64,000 bases of DNA, taken from positions 62,001-126,000 of the forward strand of contig QLIY01000204.1 of assembly GCA_003260075.1 (NCBI GenBank). The letters run 5' to 3'. A program made the position numbers and the translations under genes. Position 1 is the stretch's first letter. Every line of letters begins with the position of its first letter. Positions 1 to 22,700 of the stretch are shown here, piece by piece. The stretch is from Phallusia mammillata (Eukaryota > Chordata > Ascidiacea > Phlebobranchia > Ascidiidae). The notes beneath the pieces are model-generated. The model had not been told where the DNA came from. It ran no database searches and saw only the letters and a program-made list of their open reading frames with translations.

Positions 1-352
1 AGGCTGCTGAGTTCATGAATAGTCCAATATTCGAATACTTGCCCTTACCCATGACCTGTGGTGGGATTCAGCCGGTTCGCACCCAACACTAGCACTAGCA
101 GTAATTTTTAATTTGAAGTTCAAATATTGAGGTTTTACAACAACAGGGTAAAATATAAAAGCAAAAACTTAAATGCACTTTTTACTGGTCATAAAAGCCT
201 NTTGCTGACAATTGACTTTTTGTAACAGAACAGAACCGACTGAAAAATATGACTTTTGTGATAGAACCGGCTGACAATAAAATTGAATGCCACCACTGCC
301 CATGGCCGTAATTGGTTCCATTTATTTGTATTTGCGGTTTAAATTTGGCACC
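1..352. other. left-edge non-coding sequence with N at 201
   Basis: No coding exon can be supported here. The single N at 201 has the same form as those at 10500 and 36392, so it may be another contig join, leaving only 200 bases of the preceding contig in view. Confidence 0.5.
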
Positions 353-586
353 AAAAAGTATCAATCAATTTTGCCAAACAAATTCGAAAAATTAGACAAA
401 TAATGATTGTCCATGCCCGCTGTATTATTTTGGACAAAATGAAGACCATGAGGCTCGTTTGCGTGGGGGGGGGGAAAAAGTTTCAATCAATTTTGCCAAA
501 CAAATTCGAAAAAATAGACAAATAATGATTGTCCATGTCCGCTGTATTATTTTGGACAAAATGAAGACCATGAGGCTCGTTTGCGT
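353..586. repeat. allele-like tandem copies around poly-G run 465-474
   Basis: Bases 353-464 and 475-586 are near-identical copies of the same length, separated by ten G. They differ by a few substitutions, for example around positions 421 and 540. The copied block contains the start of the coding exon at 518-751, so only one copy is likely to be real. Confidence 0.85.
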
Positions 587-751
587 AACAAAGAGTTGGA
601 TAACTTTATTTACACAGACCAAAAAGTATTGCAAATGGCAAAACTCTTTGCACAGATTCGTTTTCTATATTCTTTGCACAGAGGCAGACTTGCGGCTAGA
701 CTTTATGACATCACAAACTTGCGATCACGTGAAATGTTAAGCGACGCGTGA
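518..751 (+). CDS. 3'-terminal coding exon of an unrecognised gene (5' part outside window or broken)
   Basis: An open frame runs 77 codons from an AG acceptor (515-517) to TGA at 749-751. It reads as a charged, helix-prone C-terminus, with stretches such as LRNKELDNFIYTDQKVLQ and LHRGRLAARLYDITNLRS, and ends in EMLSDA. The acceptor lacks a good pyrimidine tract. I do not recognise the family. The first part of the exon is present a second time at 353-464, before the poly-G run, in the same frame, which supports a coding segment that was copied with its surroundings. An overlapping open frame exists in another phase, but its protein looks unlike a real sequence. No AATAAA follows closely. Confidence 0.4.
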   Translation, partial: TNNDCPCPLYYFGQNEDHEARLRNKELDNFIYTDQKVLQMAKLFAQIRFLYSLHRGRLAARLYDITNLRSREMLSDA

Positions 752-1507
752 CAACATAACTTGAGTTACAACAACAAAGTCTTAAAAAACAAATTTAGCT
801 ATATAAGTTAAGTTCTTTCTGCTAAATGTACGTGAACAAAAAACTGATGGTTTTGTGTTTTAATATTCAGCAATTGTTGCTTCGAAATATTTGTTATAAA
901 TTCGTTCTTTGAAGAGGATTTTACCAACAAACAAATGACAAGTTTTGTGCCGCTTTTGTAAATATTTGATTCTTTTGATCAAATGTGCATAATTTATGCT
1001 TGGATAATAAGTTTAGAAGTGGCAAATGACTGTGTCTATGGTCCATCCTCCATACACTATGTCTTAAAATTGCAAACCATACCAAGACATTGATTTTTAC
1101 TTTTAAATTTGTACATGCTGGAACTTGTCATGTGTGATTATGTGGATTTGGTTGTAAAACCAGAAGTTTGCCAAATATGAGAGAATTCAATATTGTGCTA
1201 ATATGGTTGAAATGAATTGGCGTAAAGCAATAACATGCATGTTTTTGAAACAATTGACAAACTCCTTTTAAAAATATGTAGTTATGGCCTAGACGCCCAG
1301 TCTGCAGAACATGGCAGTTCCGGTCGAGATATCGGGTGTGCAGGACCAACAGGTCCCATGTGCATGCATGCATGACCCGAAAGTTTGCAACTAAAATGGC
1401 ATGCAAACATTTTATATCTTGCGTAGCTGCCACACTTGGCATACTGGGCAGTGCGTAGTGCCAGTGTTTTCATTTGCATATTGTAATAAAAGTGATTTGC
1501 TTTACAG
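752..1507. other. intergenic sequence
   Basis: I see no gene here. It holds the 3' flank of the exon at 518-751 and, at 1505-1507, a TTTACAG acceptor just before the next gene. That acceptor suits either trans-splicing or a 5' UTR intron. Confidence 0.5.
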
Positions 1508-1532
1508 ACTTGTATATAAGGGTGTAGACAAA

Positions 1533-1958
1533 ATGGCTAACCAATGTTTAATAAGAAATGTTGTGCGCTGCAGGCAGATATTTCAAAATCGTTCTGGTGC
1601 ACTTGCAAGAATGCGAACTTTTCACATCCCAGATCCAAAACCAACAAGTTTATGTATGAACAAAATAGTGCTAAACAATTCAAGCTCTATCAGAGCATAT
1701 TCCAGCAGTCCTGAAAGTGACAAAAATGCTGAAACTTCAAAACAAGAAATTCCAAAGCTAGAAAAGGACCGTGTAAAGCGAATGATGTTTTGGATGGTGC
1801 TATGGGGTGTGATAGCTGCAATAACAATGGTAGTTGGACGGAATTCTCTTAAAAAATCAAGAGAGAGACAAGTGTTTGAACAAAACTTGAGAAATATGAG
1901 TGACGAAAGAAGAGAAGAAATTTTAAAGCAAATGGCTGAAGAGGAAAAATCTAAATAA
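1533..1958 (+). CDS. small mitochondrial single-pass membrane protein, family not recognised
   Basis: The protein has 141 residues in one uninterrupted exon. The frame stays open further upstream, but ATG 1533 is preferred because the TTTACAG acceptor at 1501-1507 would begin the mRNA at 1508. The N-terminus is basic and almost free of acidic residues up to about residue 60. It contains an R-A-Y-S-S-S stretch near residues 54-59 that looks like a mitochondrial presequence cleavage site. One hydrophobic helix lies near residues 84-102 (MMFWMVLWGVIAAITMVVG). It is followed by a basic then mixed-charge tail, probably a short coiled coil. The architecture resembles respiratory-complex assembly factors, but I could not match a named one. 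A partial second copy of the last codons lies at 2051-2105, where the last residue is Glu instead of Lys. Confidence 0.75.
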   Translation: MANQCLIRNVVRCRQIFQNRSGALARMRTFHIPDPKPTSLCMNKIVLNNSSSIRAYSSSPESDKNAETSKQEIPKLEKDRVKRMMFWMVLWGVIAAITMVVGRNSLKKSRERQVFEQNLRNMSDERREEILKQMAEEEKSK

Positions 1959-2184
1959 TTTTAAAAAACTGTGTGTTAGAGAGTGTTAATTAAATATTTG
2001 AATCATCTCATCTGCAGCCAATTTTAGCAATAAAAATAGGGGGGGGGGGTGAAAGAAGAGAAGAAATTTTAAAGCAAATGGCTGAAGAGGAAAAATCTGA
2101 ATAATTTTAAAAAACTGTGTGTTAGAGAGTGTTAATTGAATATTTGAATCATCTCATCTGCAGCCAATTTTAGCATTAAAAATA
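1905..2184. repeat. allele-like copies around poly-G run 2039-2049
   Basis: Bases 1905-2038 and 2051-2184 are copies displaced by 146 bases. Visible differences include AAA versus GAA in the last codon before the stop and AATAAA versus ATTAAA in the poly(A) signal. About three changes in 134 bases fits allelic divergence. Confidence 0.85.
2029..2034 (+). promoter_or_regulatory. poly(A) signal AATAAA for the 1533-1958 gene
   Basis: A canonical AATAAA lies 71 bases after the stop codon. The duplicate has ATTAAA at the matching place. Confidence 0.55.
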
Positions 2185-2508
2185 GTATATATGTTGCAAA
2201 AATGCTGAAATGCTCTTATATGTTTTACAGAAAAAAACATTGCAACACATTACAAATGCTGAAATACACTGTTTGTTTAGTTTTTTTACTGCATGTGAAA
2301 TTGTGTAAAAAAATTAGTATGGTTGTTAAGTGTCACTTTGCTGTGCGACATGTGTGTGCAGCCTAGCTTTGTTCCTTTCTAGTAAAATGCCATCTATAAT
2401 TGTTTTACTATATTGCAACATTTCTGTTGCATTAGTTTCCTGAAATATTTACAATGTTTCAACTGTGTTTCTGCAGGTGGTCAATAGAACCTTAAGCTTT
2501 TTCAAAAA
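2185..2508. other. upstream region and 5' UTR of STOML1
   Basis: AT-rich spacer without coding signs. A TTTCTGCAG acceptor ends at 2476, 32 bases before the STOML1 start codon. No matching coding exon lies upstream, so it is either a trans-splice acceptor or the end of a 5' UTR intron. Confidence 0.55.
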
Positions 2509-3684
2509 ATGAAGTATACATCACTGAACAAAATCAACAAACCATTGGACTTCAGATCTCATTTCACATACGGTGGCATGAATAAGACAAATGACTATGA
2601 TGAAACTTATGAACCCTCCCACAATCAAGAAGACTTTCCAAGGTCGTCACTAGACTGCCTCTGTACAACACTTCTGACTGGATTGTCCTACTTCATATGT
2701 TGCATCACATTTCCCTTTTCGGCTATATTCACCTTTAAGCTGGTAAATCAGTATGAAAGAATTCTTGTGTACAGACTTGGTCACTTGCTTGCTCCCAAGG
2801 GTCCAGGTTTTGTGTTCATTTTGCCCTGTATTGACAAATACAACAAAGTGGATTTAAGGACAAAAGCTTTCAATGTTCCCCCAACCAATGTCAGAACCAC
2901 TGATGCTTGCATTATTTCCATTGGAGCTGTAATTCACTTCAGAATTCGGAATCCTGTGCTAATGAGCTTGTCAGCACAAAATGTCAATCATGGTGTAAGA
3001 GATGCTGCAAGAGCTTCAATGGCAAACCTTTTAAGCAAACAAAGGTTTTCTGATATCAAAAACAAAAAACAGGTGTTTGCCTATGACATACAAATGGATG
3101 TTAACACAACAGCAAAGGATTGGGGTGTGGAAATTGGCAGTGTTGAGTTATCAGATATTACTTTAATCATGGCACCTCCAGAGCAACAAAGTCCGTTTAT
3201 GCCAATGTATGGTGCTGAACCCACCCCAACTGATCCAACCATGGACACACTTGGCCATCTTGCGAAAGTAGGACAGCACTTCATTATGAACCATTTACAG
3301 CAAAAAGAGCAAGAGCCTGTCCCAGTACCTGAGGTTTCTTCTGCAGACTTCAAAACTGCCGAAGAGCTATTTGAACTTGTTGAAAAGTCCATCACTTCTC
3401 AGTTAGTTGATGAGGTTGATGCCTCCTTCCAGTTTGAAGTCAGTGGTAATGGCGGTGGAGAATATTACTTGGATCTCAAAAACAGTCCCGGTGTCGCCGG
3501 AAGAGGCTGTCACCCAGGTGGCGATGTTGATGTCTTGGTTAAATTAAATGCTGAGAATTTGCAAAAACTTATGTCTGGACAAATGACACCTTACACTGCA
3601 TATTCCAGTGGACGCCTAAAACTGGAAGGAGACCTTCGTAAAGCTATGAAATTGGACAAAGTACTGAGCCAAGTTGCAATTTAA
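2509..3684 (+). CDS. STOML1: stomatin-like protein 1 (SPFH domain plus C-terminal SCP2 domain)
   Basis: The protein has 391 residues, close to vertebrate STOML1 (about 400), in a single exon. An N-terminal cytoplasmic stretch is followed by a hydrophobic hairpin near residues 51-79, with the conserved Pro in FICCITFPF. The SPFH/band-7 domain runs from about 80 to 222, with YERILVYRLGHLLAPKGPGF, VDLRTKAFNVPP and WGVEIGSVEL. A linker of about 60 residues leads to a C-terminal SCP2 sterol-carrier-like domain (about 270-391), with YYLDLKNSPG, DVDVLVKL and SGRLKLEGDLRKAMKLDKVL. The SPFH plus SCP2 combination is diagnostic of STOML1/UNC-24. In known members this is a monotopic membrane protein of late endosomes that modulates ion channels and moves sterols. 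That role is from family knowledge. The lack of introns is unusual beside the many-exon neighbours. Confidence 0.93.
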   Translation: MKYTSLNKINKPLDFRSHFTYGGMNKTNDYDETYEPSHNQEDFPRSSLDCLCTTLLTGLSYFICCITFPFSAIFTFKLVNQYERILVYRLGHLLAPKGPGFVFILPCIDKYNKVDLRTKAFNVPPTNVRTTDACIISIGAVIHFRIRNPVLMSLSAQNVNHGVRDAARASMANLLSKQRFSDIKNKKQVFAYDIQMDVNTTAKDWGVEIGSVELSDITLIMAPPEQQSPFMPMYGAEPTPTDPTMDTLGHLAKVGQHFIMNHLQQKEQEPVPVPEVSSADFKTAEELFELVEKSITSQLVDEVDASFQFEVSGNGGGEYYLDLKNSPGVAGRGCHPGGDVDVLVKLNAENLQKLMSGQMTPYTAYSSGRLKLEGDLRKAMKLDKVLSQVAI

Positions 3685-5035
3685 AGCTGCACCATGTTTT
3701 ATTATGGTGCTATTTTGTTCTCAATATTGAAACTTACATATTGCATCTTGGTATTCTAATTTTGGATAATATTTGTCTAAATGTTGCACTTACAAACTTG
3801 TTACCCACGTTTTTGATGAAAGCATGAAATATATTTTTTATTGGAATACAACATATACCTACCAATATGCTAAATTAGACAAACAGATGAATCAAAAATT
3901 AAGAAGTGACATTATAACCATATTCATTGGTTTGTAAATTTTTGTCATTTGAACAGTATGCTCTGAAACATTGTACACTTGAGTCCCAAAGTAAAGAGGA
4001 ATTATTGTATAAAAGTGTTTGCTATGTAGGCTTTAACACATGTATACCCATTTTCATATCAATACAAGGCTTTTTAAGTAAAGAATGCACATCTCAACTT
4101 AACTGCCTTCACTCTTTCTTGCTATGTATTCAAATCCAGCTTTTTAACAAGAAAACTGTGACTTTAATATGTTTACCCTTTCAAAAAAATGGCACTATTT
4201 CAAGCCAATCCTGTGTTTGTGCTTATCATCAGGTACAGGACATCGGTATACACAATTTATTCATGATAAATGTCACTCCTACACTTTTGTAGGTGTACAT
4301 TGCCAATAAATTAGCTACCAGCAAGTCACATTGGAATCCAGGCAAACGCCCAACAGAAAAGTGTAGCGAGACACACTTCAAATAACAAGATAAGCATTTT
4401 ATAAACCTATATGTCGCAGGCGAGTAAATGATTTGTACACAATAAGCATTGTTACAAGGCTCTTGCAATTACCACAAGAGTCTTGCAGTTGTTAGGTGGC
4501 CAACAATGGAAAGGAAAAAATAAAGTGCGTGAAACTCTCCACAAAGGTTTGATAGAAACAACTGCGTGGATTAAAAAGACATTACTATCCAATGCACGCC
4601 AATAATTTTGGTCCCACTGGTAAACTGTTTTTAAAAAATCAATAAACCTTCTTGGCTGGATTTATTCTGAGAGCACCGTACACGACTGGGCTTGGATGAA
4701 AAACATTGTGGTACCTTACTTAATTTGGGCATTGTACGGAAAGATAGATTTCAGTGAGGGATACAGTCAATTGCACTGTTACAGCTAATATTCAACGGTC
4801 TACCACAAGATAATGATCATTTAAAGCATGTTACATTTTTGCACACAACATGAACAGGACCGTGGTAAGGCTAGGAAGATACAATCACTACCATGACTCC
4901 ACCACTATTATTGTCATTCTAAGTTGAAGGCATGCAGCCTAGAGAGATTCGTTGAGAAGAGAGATGGTCACAACTCGCTTTAGCATAGATAAGCACTTGT
5001 GCAACAAAAATCATGGACTGTTTAAACTGACTTCA
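3685..5035. other. convergent 3' region between STOML1 and AP1G1
   Basis: I see no gene. On the + strand AATAAA at 4305-4310 could serve STOML1, and on the - strand TTTATT at 4661-4666 (AATAAA reversed) could end the AP1G1 transcript about 370 bases after its stop. Both assignments are inferred from position only. Confidence 0.45.
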
Positions 5036-17199
<12,164 letters not shown>

Positions 17200-18442
17200 T
17201 TTGTTAAAGTGCTACAACCTAGGAAACCACCTTACTACAGGCCTAAATAACAAAAGTAAGTTACAGTGTGATATAACAATGCTGCAGCCCGGTCTTAAAT
17301 TGATTAGAGTTTGCATTTGTTTTTTACTTTAAAGTAAAATACATGAGTATTATAAAAAAGACTTTGAGGAGAATTGTAGAATCTAATATATACGTGGTTT
17401 TCAGGTCATAAATTTGCATCCACAAAACCACACCTATCTGCAAAGTTGTATCTTAACATGTAATTAATTAGGTATACTTTACTGCATCTGCTTTTAGAAA
17501 GTGCCAATATAACAGATTTAGTTGCAACAGCTTTTCTTGATGGTTGATTAGGACTAAAGGACAGCAGTTTTATGCAAAAAAGGTTTTAGAATGACCAAGT
17601 CTGGCTGTAAACCTTTAAAATTTCATTCTAGTGACAAATTATTGCACTTGCAGGAGCCAGTAAGCACATGAAATGGGTGGAGTGTATAACAATAAATCAA
17701 ACACATTTAATATTTTTTTTATTGTGAAGTTAAACTTCCCAGTGTTCAATCTGTAGTGTTTTTGTTTGTTAGACTATAAAATCAGTGTTACAACACAAAA
17801 TTGTTTGGATTGAAAGCATAATACTTTGGGGTTAACGTACATTTTCTGGTTTGAATGAATTCTGGCATAACTATTTCCTGGTTTGGCGTTTTATCATGAG
17901 TATAGAACGCCTTGGCATGATAATTCACTTAAAGATATACACAACAGACAGTTGCAGCAAACGTAAAAACACTACAGTAAATATGCTACAGGTGCTACAT
18001 ATGGTTTGATGTTTTATCAGAAACAACATCTCACCCCCCCCCCTCCTATTCGCTTGTCGGTGAACCTCCCACTTACAATCAGCTTCAGTGCTTCCAACTA
18101 TAAAAAAAAGTTTTATTTAAGCAAAAAAGGATGTTTGGGAATACATTGATTTCCTGGGGGTTATTATTATAGCACAGCCTCCTAGAAAATTAACAAAAAA
18201 TACTGTCAAACCAACTCGTAAAATGAACATCAAATAACACAAAAATCTGCAAGTCATATAAATGAAAACCTTACTGTTTTAAATGCTAAGTTTTAAATGA
18301 CATAAATTTGATTTTTGAATCATTTATTATATTATTTGTAAAGGTCAACTGAATAAGGTACACCTTTAGGACACAGTGTTTATATGTTTTTAAGTAAAGG
18401 GAACTTCATTGGTGCCATAAACATATTTCTGGTGTATTTTAC

Positions 18443-18643
18443 CTGTCCAAAATGAGCTGGATAACCAAGCATGTATATGTATAGAACTTTTGCAACATTT
18501 CGACACCGAAAAACATTGTCTTCTTCCCTAAAACCATTTCTGATGTCAGCACATTCCTTCTGAATTAGTGCTCTCTCATCTGCAGCTGTTTTGCAGCTTC
18601 TAATGTTTCGAATGAGATCCCGTAGTCTGTTTGGCACTGGCAT
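18443..18643 (-). pseudogene. AP1G1: second copy of AP1G1 first coding exon
   Basis: This 201-base exon starts with the same [16 protein letters not shown] and ends with HFGQ at a GT donor. All 67 residues match the copy at 16999-17199, with only silent changes. The 5' UTR acceptor is kept (edge near 18686). Only the beginning of exon 2 follows, before the poly-C run, so this copy cannot make a full transcript in the present order. It is probably the other allele, not a separate gene. Confidence 0.7.
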
Positions 18644-18686
18644 TTTGTTAAAGTGCTACAACCTAGGAAGCCACCTTACTACAGGC

Positions 18687-19731
18687 CTAAGTAACAAAGG
18701 TAAGTTACAGTGTCATATAACAATGATGCAACCCAGTCTTAAATTCTTAAGATCTTGCATATGTTCACAGCTTCAAAGTAAAATATAAAAGTATTCTATA
18801 AAACACCATGCGGAATTTATATTGTGCTTTACATCAATTGGAATTTCACAATTCATTTCGTTCTGGTAACAACTACAAAGTTGTATCTTAAAATGCAATT
18901 AGGTATACATCTGCTTTCACAAGGTGCCAATATTAGTAATGACAAGTTTCCTATAAGATTGATGTTAAAAGGACAAGAACTGTATTATGCAAAAAAAAAA
19001 CATCTTACAAAAGTCAAGTCCAGCTGTGTGTCAATAACATTTTATAACTAAAACAAACAATTGCACTTATATAAGTTATATTAAGCACATTAAAATGGAG
19101 TGTATGACAATAGACCATTTTTTTAAATCTGAAACCAAACCTTTTTGCTGGCTGTTTTAGCTCAATATCAAATGATTTGTGCCATTATTAATAACCTTTT
19201 CTGTAAGTTTGTTTTCAATCTGTTCAATGTATAATCTGTAATTGTATTGTTTTTGTGTGTCAGACTAAAATCAGTGTTCCAATTCAAAACAGTTTTGATT
19301 GAAAAGTTTGGTGTATCAGAGTTTGTGTACATTTTGACTGGTTTGAATGAATTCTGGCATAATTATTTCCTGGTTTGGCGTTTCATCATGAGGTTAGAAG
19401 TTAGAACGCCTTGTATTGACAACACACTTTAAAGACAGAGACAACAGGCAGTTACAGCAAATTTAAGTTAAAACACTACAGTAAAAATGCTAAAAGTGCT
19501 ACATATCGTTTAGCGTTTTATCAGAAACAACATCTCTAACTCAATTCAGAAATTTTAGACCGGCCAGACATTGTGACATCACAAGAACGAAATCAGTCAT
19601 GCAGAACAGTAATTTTACGTCGGATGATTTGTGCAGTAATAATCAGATAAATAAAAGTGGTACAAAAAACTTAAGTCATACATCCACGTGGTACATTGAA
19701 AAGACCGAAACGATTCGGCGATTTGGCCACC
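18687..19731. promoter_or_regulatory. divergent upstream region between AP1G1 and RGS22
   Basis: AP1G1 (-) and RGS22 (+) start head to head. The stretch 19533-19731 belongs to neither duplicated block and is the most likely core of a two-way promoter. No TATA box or other named site is convincing. The assignment rests on gene orientation only. Confidence 0.4.
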
Positions 19732-22700
19732 ATGCCCCGAACAGGTATGTAAAAACAATTTGACTTGGAAAATTGTGCTAAATTATAACAATAAAACGTT
19801 AAATTAAAATAAATAGCTGTGTTGCTTGCTGTAAAATAAATCTAACAATTTTTCAACAGTTTTTCATGGTCGTCATCGATACTAACGTACAATACATTTG
19901 CAGGGCAATCGGTATCTTTGACCGAATTTCGAGTTTTGTTGAGAGATGAAAGCTTTATCGATTACTTCAACAAGTTTGCATCCTTGCCGGTTGTAAATTT
20001 AATTTCCGTAGAGATTTCGCTAAGCATTGCATAAATTGACGAAAACGCTTTTTTGTAGGCCTTTGGTCAGTTAGTGACTTACGTAAAGGATTCTCAGGAA
20101 TTTTTGTTTGATCCCTGTCTCCCATCTGATCAATATGTAAGTGCGTTTTACAGAAAAACAAAACTTACTTTTATTCATACATTTTCAAAATCCTGTTGTC
20201 CAGGTACTAAATAGAAACGGTTTGTTGGAGTGGCTGTGGAGAAAGCGTTTTTCTTATTTCGTCAGATGTCGACTTTACAGCGAATATCATTTGGCTCGGA
20301 ATCTTATTAATCACGATTTCATGAAGGATGATGCTCGCCATTTTAAAGATTCTGGTAAAGCCGCGAATATAAAATTTTGGCTGTGTAGTGTTTAGGCACC
20401 ACCTTCAGTAGAGACCTTTCTAGACCCTGTCAGGTATGTCAAAGTACGTAATGTAACATTGCCGCTGTACCATCGTTTATAGCAAAGGTGGGCAAGCTTT
20501 TTGCATGCGCGGGCCAAAAAGTAGTGATATATTGTGAAGGCAGGCCGCATTGATGGTCATGCAATAACATAGCAGTCTAAGCAAAGTCAAACACAATGAT
20601 TTTGTCTTCGTACGTAACAATGCCTCGTTTTAGTAATAAACCCAAAACTATCAACGTTTAATGTAACAACTCTTTGGTACAAAAATGGGATTTAACACAT
20701 ACATTCTCTCTGGCCGAGCAAAATAAAATACGAGTCGCGGGCCGGTCAAATGTTGGGCCGTAGGTTGCCCACCCCTGGTTTATAGGCTACTGTCTGTACT
20801 GACCGACACTACTGTTGTAAGTTTGTTTCCAGGTCAAGTCCTGGAATTTCTTAGCACTTCTAAACATTAATTTACATAATCCAGTATTGTAAGATTCGAA
20901 TTTTCACACTACTTTGCTTTGCACAAATTTTCGTGCAATGAAGTCAAAGCTGTTCCGTTAAAAAAGCTTAATTATACTACTCAATACCTGTGTTTGTCAT
21001 ACTTGATTGTCGTCGGCCGAATCAGACAAACGAGTCTTGAAAGAAGCGCTACACTGGATCCTGCAAAAGTGCTTTGGTCGGGTCTCGGCGATGCGTCGTT
21101 TCCGCATGTTCCTACGAAAAACTGACCAAGGATACAAACTGTATCAATTTTGGTTGGACACCGAACGACTGTAAGGGATTGAAATAAATTTATGATACAC
21201 CTTAAAGTAGAAACCATTGATCACTAGGTGACAGAGTGTTTTATCTCCACATTCACAGATGATTCCGGTTAATAGCAATCCGGTTACTTGCGAATCCGCT
21301 GTCTACAGATAGCTTACAGGGACTTTCTGCAGTGCTATTAGTTACATGCGTCATCTTATCAAACTTTAAAAATATGATGTTGAACATACTGTACAACAGG
21401 GTGGTCCAAGACTTGGAGGATGTAGGGTCACATTTACGTAGTAAATATTTGGCGGACCGCAAAAACAACTCTGTTGTATTAAAAGACCAAATTTGCTGTT
21501 ATTATCGACTTCGTGTTTTGAGACACAAATATCATTAAAAAAGCAACGCGTAGCCTACATCGCGAAAAGGGGCGTAAAAGCCCTTGTCACCTCACAATAG
21601 ACACAGGCAATTTGAAGATTAGCGTCTCATTCAGGGTTATGCCAACTGCAATCCACAAAGGTCACCGGCGGACTGCATGCGGCCAGCGTCCCAGGATTGT
21701 GATCACCCTGTTGTATAATGTTCTTATATGCAGGCAGTGCAATTTCATAAAGCTAAACCTTATTGTAAAGTTAAACCTAAGCTCATAGATTTGTTAACTG
21801 GCGTGAATAGTCGTCTACAGATAAAACGTCGGTCGAGGACATCAATGGAGATCTTTAATCAAATAAAGGAGGCGTATTTCTCAGGATCGGGTGAACTCAG
21901 TTTTCCTCAGCACTTGCTGGACGCTGGATGGCGCCACATGCCGGCCTCAAGTCAAAAAGCGTCGGGTGACAGTGACAAAAGGTCATATGACTGCTCGTTT
22001 TCCATGATGATGCAGAAGGTAATTATCATTAACAAATCTTGAACCAATTGAGCACAAATGACTCCAAAACACATTTGAATTTGTTTGTTACTGCATTAAA
22101 TATAGCAATTGGAATTTATGGTATTTGAATTGTGCAAGTTTAGTAATGATTTCTGTGTGTCATAAACCCTAGTCTAAAACAAACAAGGATTAATTTTCTC
22201 TAGAAGCTGCGCAGTTGCGCAATGCTCGTGTGTTTTCAGCACAAAAGAAAATATATGATGCACCTAAACTTGCTTCTGTACACAGCGCGCTTGCATAATA
22301 TCGCTAGCAGTGGTCCAGTGTACTCTGAGGGCTTGTGTAATTGCTAAAAAACAAAAAGGGGGATAAATGCCCAGTTTTTAAATTACACATTTGTCTCAGA
22401 AATATGATAACTAATGTTAAAATTTGAAGCTCTGTCTTGACCGACTTCGAAACTACTGGGTTCCTCGGTATGTGGCAGTGGCAACCATCTCTGTGAGTGA
22501 CATGCAAGATGAGGCTTATTACTCTCTAGCAATGCAGTACATCAAGTTTCGCTCAACTGCTTGTTCGACGTCATACGGAATAGGCGACAGCAACGATGAA
22601 CCCAGTGGTATGTTGCAGTTCTTTTGTGACCCATTCTGGATTTAAATGAAAGGGACTTGATTGCAATACCATCTGACCCCCCCCCCATCCGGTAATGAAT

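Noticed and set aside
20919-21125. Extra RGS22 exon
   Set aside because: The phase already closes between 20433 and 21734, and the frame has no clear acceptor/donor pair or similarity.
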